From contig JAVVTJ010000045.1 in NCBI GenBank assembly GCA_036653755.1, positions 1-9,378 on the forward strand: a DNA stretch of 9,378 bases. Reading direction: 5' to 3'. This DNA is from RGIG5057 sp036653755 (GTDB taxonomy: Bacteria; Bacillota; Clostridia; TANB77; CAG-465). Both the position numbers and the translations under genes were made by a program. A model generated the notes under the pieces. The model was given only the letters and a program-made list of their open reading frames with translations. It ran no database searches and was not told where the DNA came from. Within the stretch, counting starts at the first letter, position 1. Each line of letters begins with the position of its first letter. Below are positions 1-5,145 of this stretch, in pieces.

Positions 1-50
1 AAAAAGAAGGAAGATTTAGAATTTAAACTCTATTTCAACTTCTTTTTTTT
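1..50 (+). terminator. Rho-independent terminator of an unseen upstream gene
   Basis: The outer arms AAAAAGAAG (1-9) and CTTCTTTTT (39-47) are perfectly complementary. Inner pairing adds GAA (10-12) with TTC (34-36) and TAGA (17-20) with TCTA (29-32) around an AT loop. The 3' arm runs into eight Ts (43-50). The 5' arm starts with an A-run, so the hairpin could also stop transcription arriving from the right, but no minus-strand gene is visible. It separates the 130-1524 gene from whatever lies to the left. The stem is AT-rich and imperfect, so its strength is uncertain. Confidence 0.7.
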
Positions 51-55
51 ATTAA

Positions 56-64
56 TGTGGATAA
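56..64 (-). promoter_or_regulatory. Exact DnaA-box sequence TTATCCACA (minus strand)
   Basis: The + strand reads TGTGGATAA, whose complement TTATCCACA matches the consensus DnaA box exactly. It lies between the T-run of the terminator at 1-50 and the -35 of the next promoter (70-75), where a bound protein could influence that promoter. A second exact copy is at 4905-4913 in the same orientation. A single 9-mer is weak evidence of function; only the sequence match is certain. Confidence 0.4.
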
Positions 65-69
65 AACAC

Positions 70-97
70 TTGCAATTAGTTTAAAATATGATAAAAT
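70..97 (+). promoter_or_regulatory. Candidate sigma-A promoter of the PLD-like gene
   Basis: TTGCAA (70-75) and TAAAAT (92-97) are separated by 16 bp; each matches the sigma-A consensus at five or four-plus positions. Transcription would begin near 104. That leaves the GAGGTG ribosome site (115-120) in the transcript and excludes the upstream in-frame ATG at 88. This is therefore the main argument for starting the gene at 130. Confidence 0.6.
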
Positions 98-116
98 ATA
101 TGTATAAAATATATGA
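91..116 (+). repeat. 13-bp tandem duplication in the leader of the PLD-like gene
   Basis: ATAAAATATATGT (91-103) is followed directly by ATAAAATATATGA (104-116), matching at 12 of 13 positions. The first copy carries the -10 hexamer TAAAAT; the second carries an identical hexamer in the presumed 5' untranslated region and ends at the first bases of the Shine-Dalgarno site. It looks like a slippage or local duplication event that changed the distance between promoter and ribosome site. Confidence 0.75.
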
Positions 117-129
117 GGTGGTTGAACAA

Positions 130-1524
130 ATGAAACTTGATTTTAATATTCAAGATAGTAATATTTCACTAGCAAAAATGATTGATACAGAAATGATAAA
201 AAATCCTAAAAAAGTATATATGTTTATCGGTATTATTAAAGAGGCTGGTTTTAACATAATAGAAGAAAGTATAGTAGATAGTAAAGCAAAAATTAGTATA
301 TTTATGGGTGTTGATAAAAAAAATACAACAAAAAATTTATTAACAACTATTTTAAGTTATACTAAAGATGTTTATGTACATAATAACAATGACTTAAAAG
401 AATTTGAATCAAATATTTATGTATTTGAATATGAAAAAGTAGCCAATATATATGTATCAGCGTCTAATGCATCCGAAAGTGGTCTTACTGAAAATATGTC
501 TGTAATTACAAAAATTGTGTGTAATTTAGTGTTAGATGATGAAAAAAAAGAATATAAAGAAAATATGAAAAAATTAACTGAACTTAAAAATATAGATTTT
601 AAAAAATTAGATGGAAATTTAATTGATGAATTATTAGATACTAAGGTTATATTTTCAAATAAACAATATGATCATAATGTAAAAAGTATATCACAGTTTT
701 TAGGAAAACCTGAAATAAAAAAAGAAAATAAAGAAAGTGATGAAGATATACAAGCTGATAATTTTGGTATTCCTGTTATAGATTTATCTAATTCGATATT
801 AGATATAGATTTATCTGATGTAGAAGATGTAAGCCCAGAAACAAAAAAAGTAATAATAGAGCAAGAAAAAGAAAAAAAAGATAAAAAAGCTGAAAAAATA
901 ACAAAGCAAATAGAAGAGCAGCAATATGATGGTTCATTTGGTGATGTTGTAGATATAAGTAGTATACTACTTACTAAATCAAAAGTTAAATTATCTGAGA
1001 AAGTAGTAGAGACAAAAGAAGAAATAGATCCGACTGAAAAAGAAGAAGTAGCTATTACTTTTAAAAAATTAGATTTAAATAATATATCAAATTATATGTT
1101 TGAACTTCCTAGTAAACAGCAAAATGGTGTAGATTTAGATGTTATAAAAATTCCTAATTATATTAGAGAATTAATACCTAAATTTTTTGAATTTCCAGAT
1201 AAAGCTAAAACAAAGGTTATAAATGGAGCACAACATAAATTACGAGATATACAAGTTGAAATAGTTGATGCAAAAAATAACACTAAGGTTATAGATAAAA
1301 ATGCTAAAATTATACAAAAAAAGGGTCAAACATATTTTTGTATAATGAGTAAATTTTTAGAACAAACCGAATATGAAGAAAAAGATATAGCAAGAATTAT
1401 AAAATTATCAGATGATGTTTATCATATAGAAATTGTATCAAAGGATATGCAAGAATATAAAATATGGTCTAAAATAATGAATAAAAAGTTAAAAGGTGTA
1501 GATAGAAAGTATGGTATAATGTGA
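130..1524 (+). CDS. Protein with degenerate phospholipase-D-like N-terminal domain (NgoFVII/PLD-like restriction-nuclease relative, probably non-catalytic)
   Basis: A 464-residue cytosolic protein with no signal peptide or membrane segment. Residues about 25-130 read like a PLD-superfamily half-domain: a helix with FIGIIKEAGFNII (32-44), the strand and turn IFMGVDKKNT (57-66), YVFEYEKVANIYVSASN (97-113) and SESGLTEN (115-122). In active relatives the equivalent region has HxK before the YxF strand and GSSN after it. Here the H and K positions hold E/S/N (around 91-95), while the SxSN asparagine survives, so a hydrolase role is doubtful. Residues about 135-330 form a Lys/Glu-rich linker with repeated VIDLS-type motifs. 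Residues about 335-464 form a second folded-looking domain that I cannot assign firmly; in the NgoFVII family this place holds a DNA-binding domain. The ATG at 130 was chosen because GAGGTG lies 9 bases upstream and the promoter -10 overlaps the alternative ATG at 88. Tandem stops TGA-TAA follow. Family link is inferred from motif resemblance; the function is unknown. Confidence 0.75.
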   Translation: MKLDFNIQDSNISLAKMIDTEMIKNPKKVYMFIGIIKEAGFNIIEESIVDSKAKISIFMGVDKKNTTKNLLTTILSYTKDVYVHNNNDLKEFESNIYVFEYEKVANIYVSASNASESGLTENMSVITKIVCNLVLDDEKKEYKENMKKLTELKNIDFKKLDGNLIDELLDTKVIFSNKQYDHNVKSISQFLGKPEIKKENKESDEDIQADNFGIPVIDLSNSILDIDLSDVEDVSPETKKVIIEQEKEKKDKKAEKITKQIEEQQYDGSFGDVVDISSILLTKSKVKLSEKVVETKEEIDPTEKEEVAITFKKLDLNNISNYMFELPSKQQNGVDLDVIKIPNYIRELIPKFFEFPDKAKTKVINGAQHKLRDIQVEIVDAKNNTKVIDKNAKIIQKKGQTYFCIMSKFLEQTEYEEKDIARIIKLSDDVYHIEIVSKDMQEYKIWSKIMNKKLKGVDRKYGIM

Positions 1525-1562
1525 TAAACTGATGAAAGTTAATATAAATCAAAACAAAAAAC

Positions 1563-1591
1563 GTGACTTTTATTAAAAAGTAGTGTATAAT
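1563..1591 (+). promoter_or_regulatory. Sigma-A promoter of the asp23-nusB-xse operon
   Basis: GTGACT (1563-1568) and a perfect TATAAT (1586-1591) are separated by 17 bp, with a predicted start near 1598. The spacer contains the palindrome ACTTTT-ATTA-AAAAGT (1566-1581), and a second, stronger palindrome lies just downstream of the start. The -35 matches consensus at only four of six positions, which fits a promoter that needs an activator or is repressed. I saw no hairpin terminator between the preceding gene (ends 1524) and this promoter, so some read-through from the PLD-like gene is possible. Confidence 0.75.
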
Positions 1592-1601
1592 ATAATTGTT
1601 A

Positions 1602-1623
1602 TGTGTAAAGTATAGTTTACACA
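1602..1623 (+). repeat. Perfect 8-bp palindrome in the operon leader (operator or RNA hairpin)
   Basis: TGTGTAAA (1602-1609) and TTTACACA (1616-1623) are exact reverse complements around the 6-base GTATAG. The site covers about +5 to +26 of the predicted transcript and ends one base before the AGAGGAGG ribosome site. It could be a repressor operator, or a leader hairpin next to the asp23 ribosome site. It has no T-run and is not a terminator. I do not recognise it as the box of a known regulator. Confidence 0.65.
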
Positions 1624-1639
1624 AGAGGAGGAATTTATT

Positions 1640-2068
1640 ATGAGTAAAAAAGAAGAAAAATCAGAAGAAGAAATAGTTAATGAAGTTTTAGATGCAGATA
1701 CTAATATAGAAATTGCAACTAATTTAAACATTTCAGAGGATGTTATAGGAATTATCGCAGGACTTGCAGCTGCTGAAGTTGAAGGAATTGCTGGAATGAC
1801 ATTAGGATTTGTTGATGGATTAAATCAAATATTAGGTTCTAGTAAAAAATATGCAAAAGGTGTTAAAATTGAATTAGAGGGTAAAAAGGTTGTAGTAGAT
1901 TTGTATGTAAATGTTAAATACGGTGTTAGAATTCCTGATGTTGCATGGTCTGCTCAAAATGCTGTTAAAAAAGCAGTTGAAAATATGACAGGACTTGATG
2001 TAGCTTCAGTTAATATTAATGTTCAAGGAATTATATTTGAAAAAACAGAAAATAAAGTAGAAGAATAA
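1640..2068 (+). CDS. Asp23/Gls24 family envelope stress response protein
   Basis: A 142-residue cytosolic protein of the usual Asp23/Gls24 size. After a charged N-terminus comes the family core: ISEDVIGIIAGLAAAEVEGIAGM (split by residues 31-40 and 41-53), a Gly-rich turn, the KVVVDLYVNVKYGVRIPDVA strand-helix (about 83-102), and the terminal strand VASVNINVQGI (121-131). Characterised members are abundant proteins held at the membrane by AmaP and are linked to cell-envelope or alkaline stress; no enzymatic activity is known. It is the first gene of the operon, preceded by a very strong AGAGGAGG site, an 8-base gap and the ATG, consistent with high expression. The amaP and DUF2273 genes follow within 23 and 12 bases. 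The family assignment is firm; the specific stress sensed here cannot be read from the sequence. Confidence 0.95.
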   Translation: MSKKEEKSEEEIVNEVLDADTNIEIATNLNISEDVIGIIAGLAAAEVEGIAGMTLGFVDGLNQILGSSKKYAKGVKIELEGKKVVVDLYVNVKYGVRIPDVAWSAQNAVKKAVENMTGLDVASVNINVQGIIFEKTENKVEE

Positions 2069-2091
2069 TTTTAGTAAGTTAGGAGAATTTT

Positions 2092-2631
2092 ATGAAAAGT
2101 TTAAAAGAATTTGTATTAGTTATATTTTCTATATGTATATTAGGACTTGTAACAGTTGTTATATTATCATCAGTTGGTGTTATAAATATAAATCAAATTA
2201 TAAATAGTTCGGTATTGTTTATAAATAATAATAAAATAATAACAATGGCTTTGAGTATGGTTGTTACTTTATTTGCTTTAATTGGGATATTTGGAATTAG
2301 TGAAAAAGGTGAAGATATAAAATCTGGGCTTGCAATTAAACATGAAGCAGGTACTGTATATATAACTAAGGATACTTTTGAAAGTATTGTATTAAATGTA
2401 ACTAGATCATATGCATCTCTTAGAAATGTTAAAGTATCTGTTAATATATCTGAACTAGGAGCAATAGCAAATATTTATACATATATAATGCCAGATACTG
2501 TGGTTCCAACTCTTACAGCTAAATTACAAGAAAACATAAAAGATGCTGTACTTAAACAAACAACAGTTGAAATTAAAGAGGCAAATATAAAAATAAAAGG
2601 TGTATATACAATGCAAGAGAAAAAGGTATAA
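2092..2631 (+). CDS. amaP: Alkaline shock response membrane anchor protein AmaP
   Basis: A 179-residue membrane protein. Two hydrophobic segments (about residues 7-31 and 49-69) form a hairpin, followed by a soluble domain (about 85-171) that is a distant copy of the Asp23 fold: GTVYITKDTFESIV (87-100), RSYASLRNVKVSVNI (105-119) and VEIKEANIKIKGV (159-171). In staphylococci AmaP recruits Asp23 to the membrane, and the direct neighbourhood with the Asp23 gene supports the same role. AGGAG (2081-2085) lies 6 bases before the ATG. The stop codon TAA shares its last base with the AGGAGG site of the next gene, which suggests coupled translation. Confidence 0.9.
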   Translation: MKSLKEFVLVIFSICILGLVTVVILSSVGVININQIINSSVLFINNNKIITMALSMVVTLFALIGIFGISEKGEDIKSGLAIKHEAGTVYITKDTFESIVLNVTRSYASLRNVKVSVNISELGAIANIYTYIMPDTVVPTLTAKLQENIKDAVLKQTTVEIKEANIKIKGVYTMQEKKV

Positions 2632-2643
2632 GGAGGAATTATA

Positions 2644-2922
2644 TTGAAAGACTTTAAAGATGTAATAGATTATATACTAAAGAATAAATATGTTATTTTA
2701 TGTGTTTTATTAGTTGTGATACTTTATGCATTTGGTGTAATTGGGTTTATTACTAAATTTGTAATTTTACTAATACTTGTTGTAGCAGCAATTTTTGTTG
2801 GAAAAAAGCTTCAAGATAATGAAAATTTAATTAAAAAATTCTTTAATTTTAAAGGATTTAAATCCGATAATAATGTATATTATTATCAAGATAAGGATGA
2901 AAAAAAAGAAGATAAAAAATAA
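2644..2922 (+). CDS. DUF2273 family small membrane protein of the Asp23 cluster
   Basis: A 92-residue protein with two closely spaced membrane segments (about residues 16-34 and 36-53), ending in the GKKL that often closes the DUF2273 core, and a long charged C-terminal tail rich in Lys and Asp. Members of this family commonly accompany Asp23 and AmaP, probably as part of the same membrane assembly; their biochemical role is not established. The start is TTG at 2644, chosen because AGGAGG (2631-2636) is 7 bases upstream and no ATG lies nearby in frame. The ribosome site begins on the last base of the amaP stop, so translation is probably coupled. The tail after about residue 60 is longer than the typical family core. 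Confidence 0.85.
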   Translation: MKDFKDVIDYILKNKYVILCVLLVVILYAFGVIGFITKFVILLILVVAAIFVGKKLQDNENLIKKFFNFKGFKSDNNVYYYQDKDEKKEDKK

Positions 2923-2960
2923 CCAAAGTAATAAAATACTAGAAATAGGGGAGTAACAAA

Positions 2961-3356
2961 ATGGGTAGAAAAAAAGCAAGAGATAATGCTTTTAAATGTG
3001 TATATCAATTAGGTTTTGATTTTGATTTAAATTTAGATGATATTTTAAGACATACTTATGAAGAAAATGAAAATAATGAAGAAGAAAAATTGTATATTAC
3101 TGAAGTTTTAAATGGTGTAGTTAATCATTTAGAAGAAATTGATAGTAAAATTCTAATAAACTTAAAAGATTGGACAATAGATAGAATTGCAAAAATTGAT
3201 TTAGCAATTTTAAGAGTTGCAATTTATGAAATAATGTATTCTAACAATGTTCCAAATAAAGTAAGTATAAATGAAGCAATAGAACTTGCCAAAACATATG
3301 GTAATGATAATTCTGGAAATTTTGTTAATGGAATACTTGCAAAAATTATAGAATAG
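2961..3356 (+). CDS. nusB: Transcription antitermination factor NusB
   Basis: A 131-residue protein of normal NusB length. The N-terminal RKKARDNAFKCVYQL (3-17) matches the all-helical NusB core, and the C-terminal half carries IAKIDLAILRVAIYEI (76-91) followed by VPNKVSINEAIELAKTYG (97-114) and SGNFVNGILAKI (118-129), all typical. NusB with NusE (ribosomal protein S10) binds boxA in nascent rRNA leaders and promotes antitermination and rRNA folding. GGGGAG (2948-2953) lies 7 bases upstream of the ATG. The 38-base gap to the DUF2273 gene shows no terminator, so it is read as part of the same operon. xseA starts 9 bases after its stop. Confidence 0.97.
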   Translation: MGRKKARDNAFKCVYQLGFDFDLNLDDILRHTYEENENNEEEKLYITEVLNGVVNHLEEIDSKILINLKDWTIDRIAKIDLAILRVAIYEIMYSNNVPNKVSINEAIELAKTYGNDNSGNFVNGILAKIIE

Positions 3357-3365
3357 AGGAAATAT

Positions 3366-4556
3366 ATGGATACAAAAGTATATAGTGTATCTCAAATTAA
3401 TAAATATATAAAAATGGTGTTTGATAAGAACACCTTTTTGTCGAGTATAAGTATTAGAGGAGAGATAACAAATTTTAAAGAACATTATACAGGTCATTTG
3501 TATTTTACTTTAAAAGATGAAACAAGTTCAATCAAATGTGTTATGTTTAAAAATAATGCATCATCTGTAAAATTTAAAGTATCAGATGGTATGAAAGTTG
3601 TTATAGAAGGACAAATTGGAGTATATGAAGCAAATGGTAGTTACCAAGTTTATTGTAGGCAGATGATGCCAGAAGGTTTAGGTGAACTTTATTTAGCTTA
3701 TGAACAACTTAAAAATAAACTTGAACTTGAAGGATTATTTGATAAATCACATAAAAAAGAAATACCATATTTACCTTCAAGAGTTGGAGTTATAACTTCT
3801 AAAACTGGCGCTGTTGTAAAAGATATAATCAATGTTACTACAAGAAGATATGGAAAAATGAATTTATTAATTTATCCAGCTTCTGTTCAAGGTGTAAATA
3901 CTACTCAAACTGTTATAGCAGGTATAAAAACTTTTAATGAGTTAAATAATGTAGACGTTATTATAATAGCTCGTGGTGGAGGTTCTTTTGAAGATTTATT
4001 TGGTTTTAATGATGAAACATTAGCAAGAGTCATATATAATTCAAATATACCAATAATCTCAGCGGTAGGTCATGAAACAGATTTTACAATATGTGATTTT
4101 GTATCTGATTTAAGAGCTCCGACTCCATCAGCTGCTGCAGAACTTGTGTATCCACAAATGTCTGAACTTATAACTAAAATAGATAGTTATAGTTTAAGAC
4201 AAAAAAATGCTATAATTAATTATTTAAATAGAAAAAGAGAATATATAAATAGATTAAAATCTTCAAAACTTGAAAAAGTACCTTTGGATATTATAAATAA
4301 TTATAGATTTAAAATAGATTCAAATATTAAATCTATTCAAAATACATTAAATTTAAAATTAGAACAAAACAAATCTAAATATTTACAATTAGTATCTAAA
4401 ATTGATGCTTTAAGTCCACTTAAAACTTTAACAAGAGGATATTCAGTTGTTCAAAATAAAGAAGGTAATGTTATAACAAAAGTTAAAGATACTAAATCTG
4501 GTGATAAATTAGATTTAACTTTACTAGATGGAAAAATAAATATAGTTGTTGAATAG
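3366..4556 (+). CDS. xseA: Exodeoxyribonuclease VII large subunit
   Basis: A 396-residue catalytic subunit of exonuclease VII, which degrades single-stranded DNA from both ends. An OB-fold (about residues 5-100) with SISIRGEITNFKEHYTGHLYF binds ssDNA. The catalytic domain follows: RVGVITSKTGAVVKDI (139-154), DVIIIARGGGSFEDLFGFND (197-216) and ISAVGHETDFTICDFVSDLRA (231-251). Asp153, Arg203, His236 and Asp239 sit where the conserved catalytic residues of the E. coli enzyme lie. A long helical segment (about 262-360), the XseB-binding coiled-coil region, precedes the C-terminal LTRGYSVVQNKEGNVI. The protein is somewhat shorter than the about 450-residue proteobacterial and Bacillus forms, mainly in the coiled-coil, as is common in Clostridia. 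GAGGA overlaps the nusB stop and lies 5 bases before the ATG, implying coupled expression. Confidence 0.97.
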   Translation: MDTKVYSVSQINKYIKMVFDKNTFLSSISIRGEITNFKEHYTGHLYFTLKDETSSIKCVMFKNNASSVKFKVSDGMKVVIEGQIGVYEANGSYQVYCRQMMPEGLGELYLAYEQLKNKLELEGLFDKSHKKEIPYLPSRVGVITSKTGAVVKDIINVTTRRYGKMNLLIYPASVQGVNTTQTVIAGIKTFNELNNVDVIIIARGGGSFEDLFGFNDETLARVIYNSNIPIISAVGHETDFTICDFVSDLRAPTPSAAAELVYPQMSELITKIDSYSLRQKNAIINYLNRKREYINRLKSSKLEKVPLDIINNYRFKIDSNIKSIQNTLNLKLEQNKSKYLQLVSKIDALSPLKTLTRGYSVVQNKEGNVITKVKDTKSGDKLDLTLLDGKINIVVE

Positions 4557-4566
4557 GGGGAGTAGA

Positions 4567-4800
4567 ATGAAAAGTAATGATACATTTGAAAAAAGTTTAG
4601 AAGAATTAGAAAATGTTGTAAATGAATTAGAAATAGGAAATTTAGATTTAGAACAGGCAATAGAAAAGTTTGAAAAAGGAATTAAATTATCAAAAGAATG
4701 TAGTGAAAAATTAGATAAAGCTGAAAAGAAAATCAATATATTAGTTCAAGGAGAAAATGGATTTAAAGAAGAAAATTTTTTAAATGAAGAAGAAAATTAA
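4567..4800 (+). CDS. xseB: Exodeoxyribonuclease VII small subunit
   Basis: A 77-residue helical-hairpin protein with the family pattern FEKSLEELENVVNELEIGNLDL (7-28) and EQAIEKFEKGIKLSKECSEKLDKAEKKI (29-56). Several copies bind the coiled-coil of XseA to form active exonuclease VII. The ATG at 4567 is used rather than an upstream in-frame TTG (4546) inside xseA, because GGGGGAG (4556-4562) is placed just before it and the resulting length matches the family. The gene lies 10 bases after xseA and is followed 14 bases later by the operon terminator. In many Clostridia the next genes are ispA and dxs; they are absent here. Confidence 0.95.
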   Translation: MKSNDTFEKSLEELENVVNELEIGNLDLEQAIEKFEKGIKLSKECSEKLDKAEKKINILVQGENGFKEENFLNEEEN

Positions 4801-4814
4801 CAAAAGAGTATTTT

Positions 4815-4860
4815 AAAAAACATCTCGTAAATATTAAATTATATTTATGGGATGTTTTTT
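4815..4860 (+). terminator. Strong hairpin terminator ending the asp23-xseB operon
   Basis: The arms 4815-4834 and 4841-4860 pair over 20 bp with two G-U wobbles and no mismatch, around the 6-base loop TAAATT. The 5' arm begins with six As and the 3' arm ends in six Ts, so it can work in both directions. It closes the operon 14 bases after the xseB stop. Confidence 0.92.
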
Positions 4861-4904
4861 GTATATAATTATATAAATTACTAACAATATAACTGGGTGA
4901 TTAG

Positions 4905-4913
4905 TGTGGATAA
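4905..4913 (-). promoter_or_regulatory. Second exact DnaA-box sequence TTATCCACA (minus strand)
   Basis: The + strand reads TGTGGATAA and continues AA, giving an 11-base identity with 56-66. It overlaps the GTG start and second and third codons of the small gene at 4906. It therefore may simply reflect the codons for Val/Met-Asp-Lys; function is unproven. Confidence 0.35.
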
Positions 4914-5073
4914 AAATAAAGTGAATTTAGTTGATGAAATAGAATTAGAAAAAAAAGATAAAAATGATTTAAGTAAAAAAGGATATAACTTTGTAGGAAG
5001 TGTTGATCATTGGACTTCAATTGAACAACAAAAATTAAAAGTAGATGAAATTGAAAAAATTACTAAAAAATAA
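4906..5073 (+). CDS. Probable 55-residue small protein, unrecognised
   Basis: An open frame starting with GTG encodes a 55-residue, highly charged protein: MDKNKVNLVDEIELEKKDKN at the start, then a less charged patch YNFVGSVDHWTSIEQQ (27-42) and a Lys/Glu-rich end. It has no membrane segment or signal peptide and I do not recognise a family. Support for translation: GGTGAT (4896-4901), a good match to the extended Shine-Dalgarno sequence, lies 4 bases before the GTG; codon use is like that of its neighbours; the frame fills most of the gap between the operon terminator and the next promoter. A TATAAT (4864-4869) lies upstream, but I see no convincing -35 beside it. The strong SNF2 promoter begins 7 bases after the stop. 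The central aromatic and Gly residues look like the conserved part, but that is inference. Confidence 0.6.
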   Translation: MDKNKVNLVDEIELEKKDKNDLSKKGYNFVGSVDHWTSIEQQKLKVDEIEKITKK

Positions 5074-5079
5074 AAACTA

Positions 5080-5108
5080 TTGAGATATTACAAAAACTAT
5101 GGTATAAT
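5080..5108 (+). promoter_or_regulatory. Extended -10 sigma-A promoter of the SNF2 gene
   Basis: TTGAGA (5080-5085), a 17-bp spacer and a perfect TATAAT (5103-5108) preceded by TGG (5100-5102) make an extended -10 promoter. The predicted start is near 5115, leaving a leader of about 30 bases. A palindrome covers the -10 and the start site. Confidence 0.85.
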
Positions 5109-5131
5109 ACTACAGATAAATTAGTATTGTA
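5103..5131 (+). repeat. Palindrome over the SNF2 promoter -10 and start site (candidate operator)
   Basis: TATAATACTA (5103-5112) and TAGTATTGTA (5122-5131) are reverse complements except for one T/G pair. The inner 7-bp arms AATACTA and TAGTATT are exact, with a 9-base centre. Since the left arm contains the -10 hexamer, a protein bound here would block RNA polymerase. The left arm is not transcribed, so an RNA hairpin is excluded and a DNA operator is the more likely reading. I cannot name the regulator. Confidence 0.5.
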
Positions 5132-5145
5132 AGGTAGGTAATATT

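Noticed and set aside
88..129. Upstream in-frame ATG (88) for the PLD-like gene
   Set aside because: It precedes the predicted transcription start, overlaps the -10 region and has no ribosome site; the ATG at 130 has GAGGTG at the right distance.
1602..1623. The palindrome TGTGTAAA-N6-TTTACACA as a Rex, CRP/FNR or cre site
   Set aside because: The half-site bases and spacing do not match the Rex (TTGTTAA-N4), CRP-type (TGTGA-N6-TCACA) or 14-bp cre consensus, so no regulator is named.
4546..4566. Upstream in-frame TTG start for xseB
   Set aside because: It would overlap the end of xseA and lacks a ribosome site; the ATG at 4567 follows GGGGGAG and gives the normal family length.
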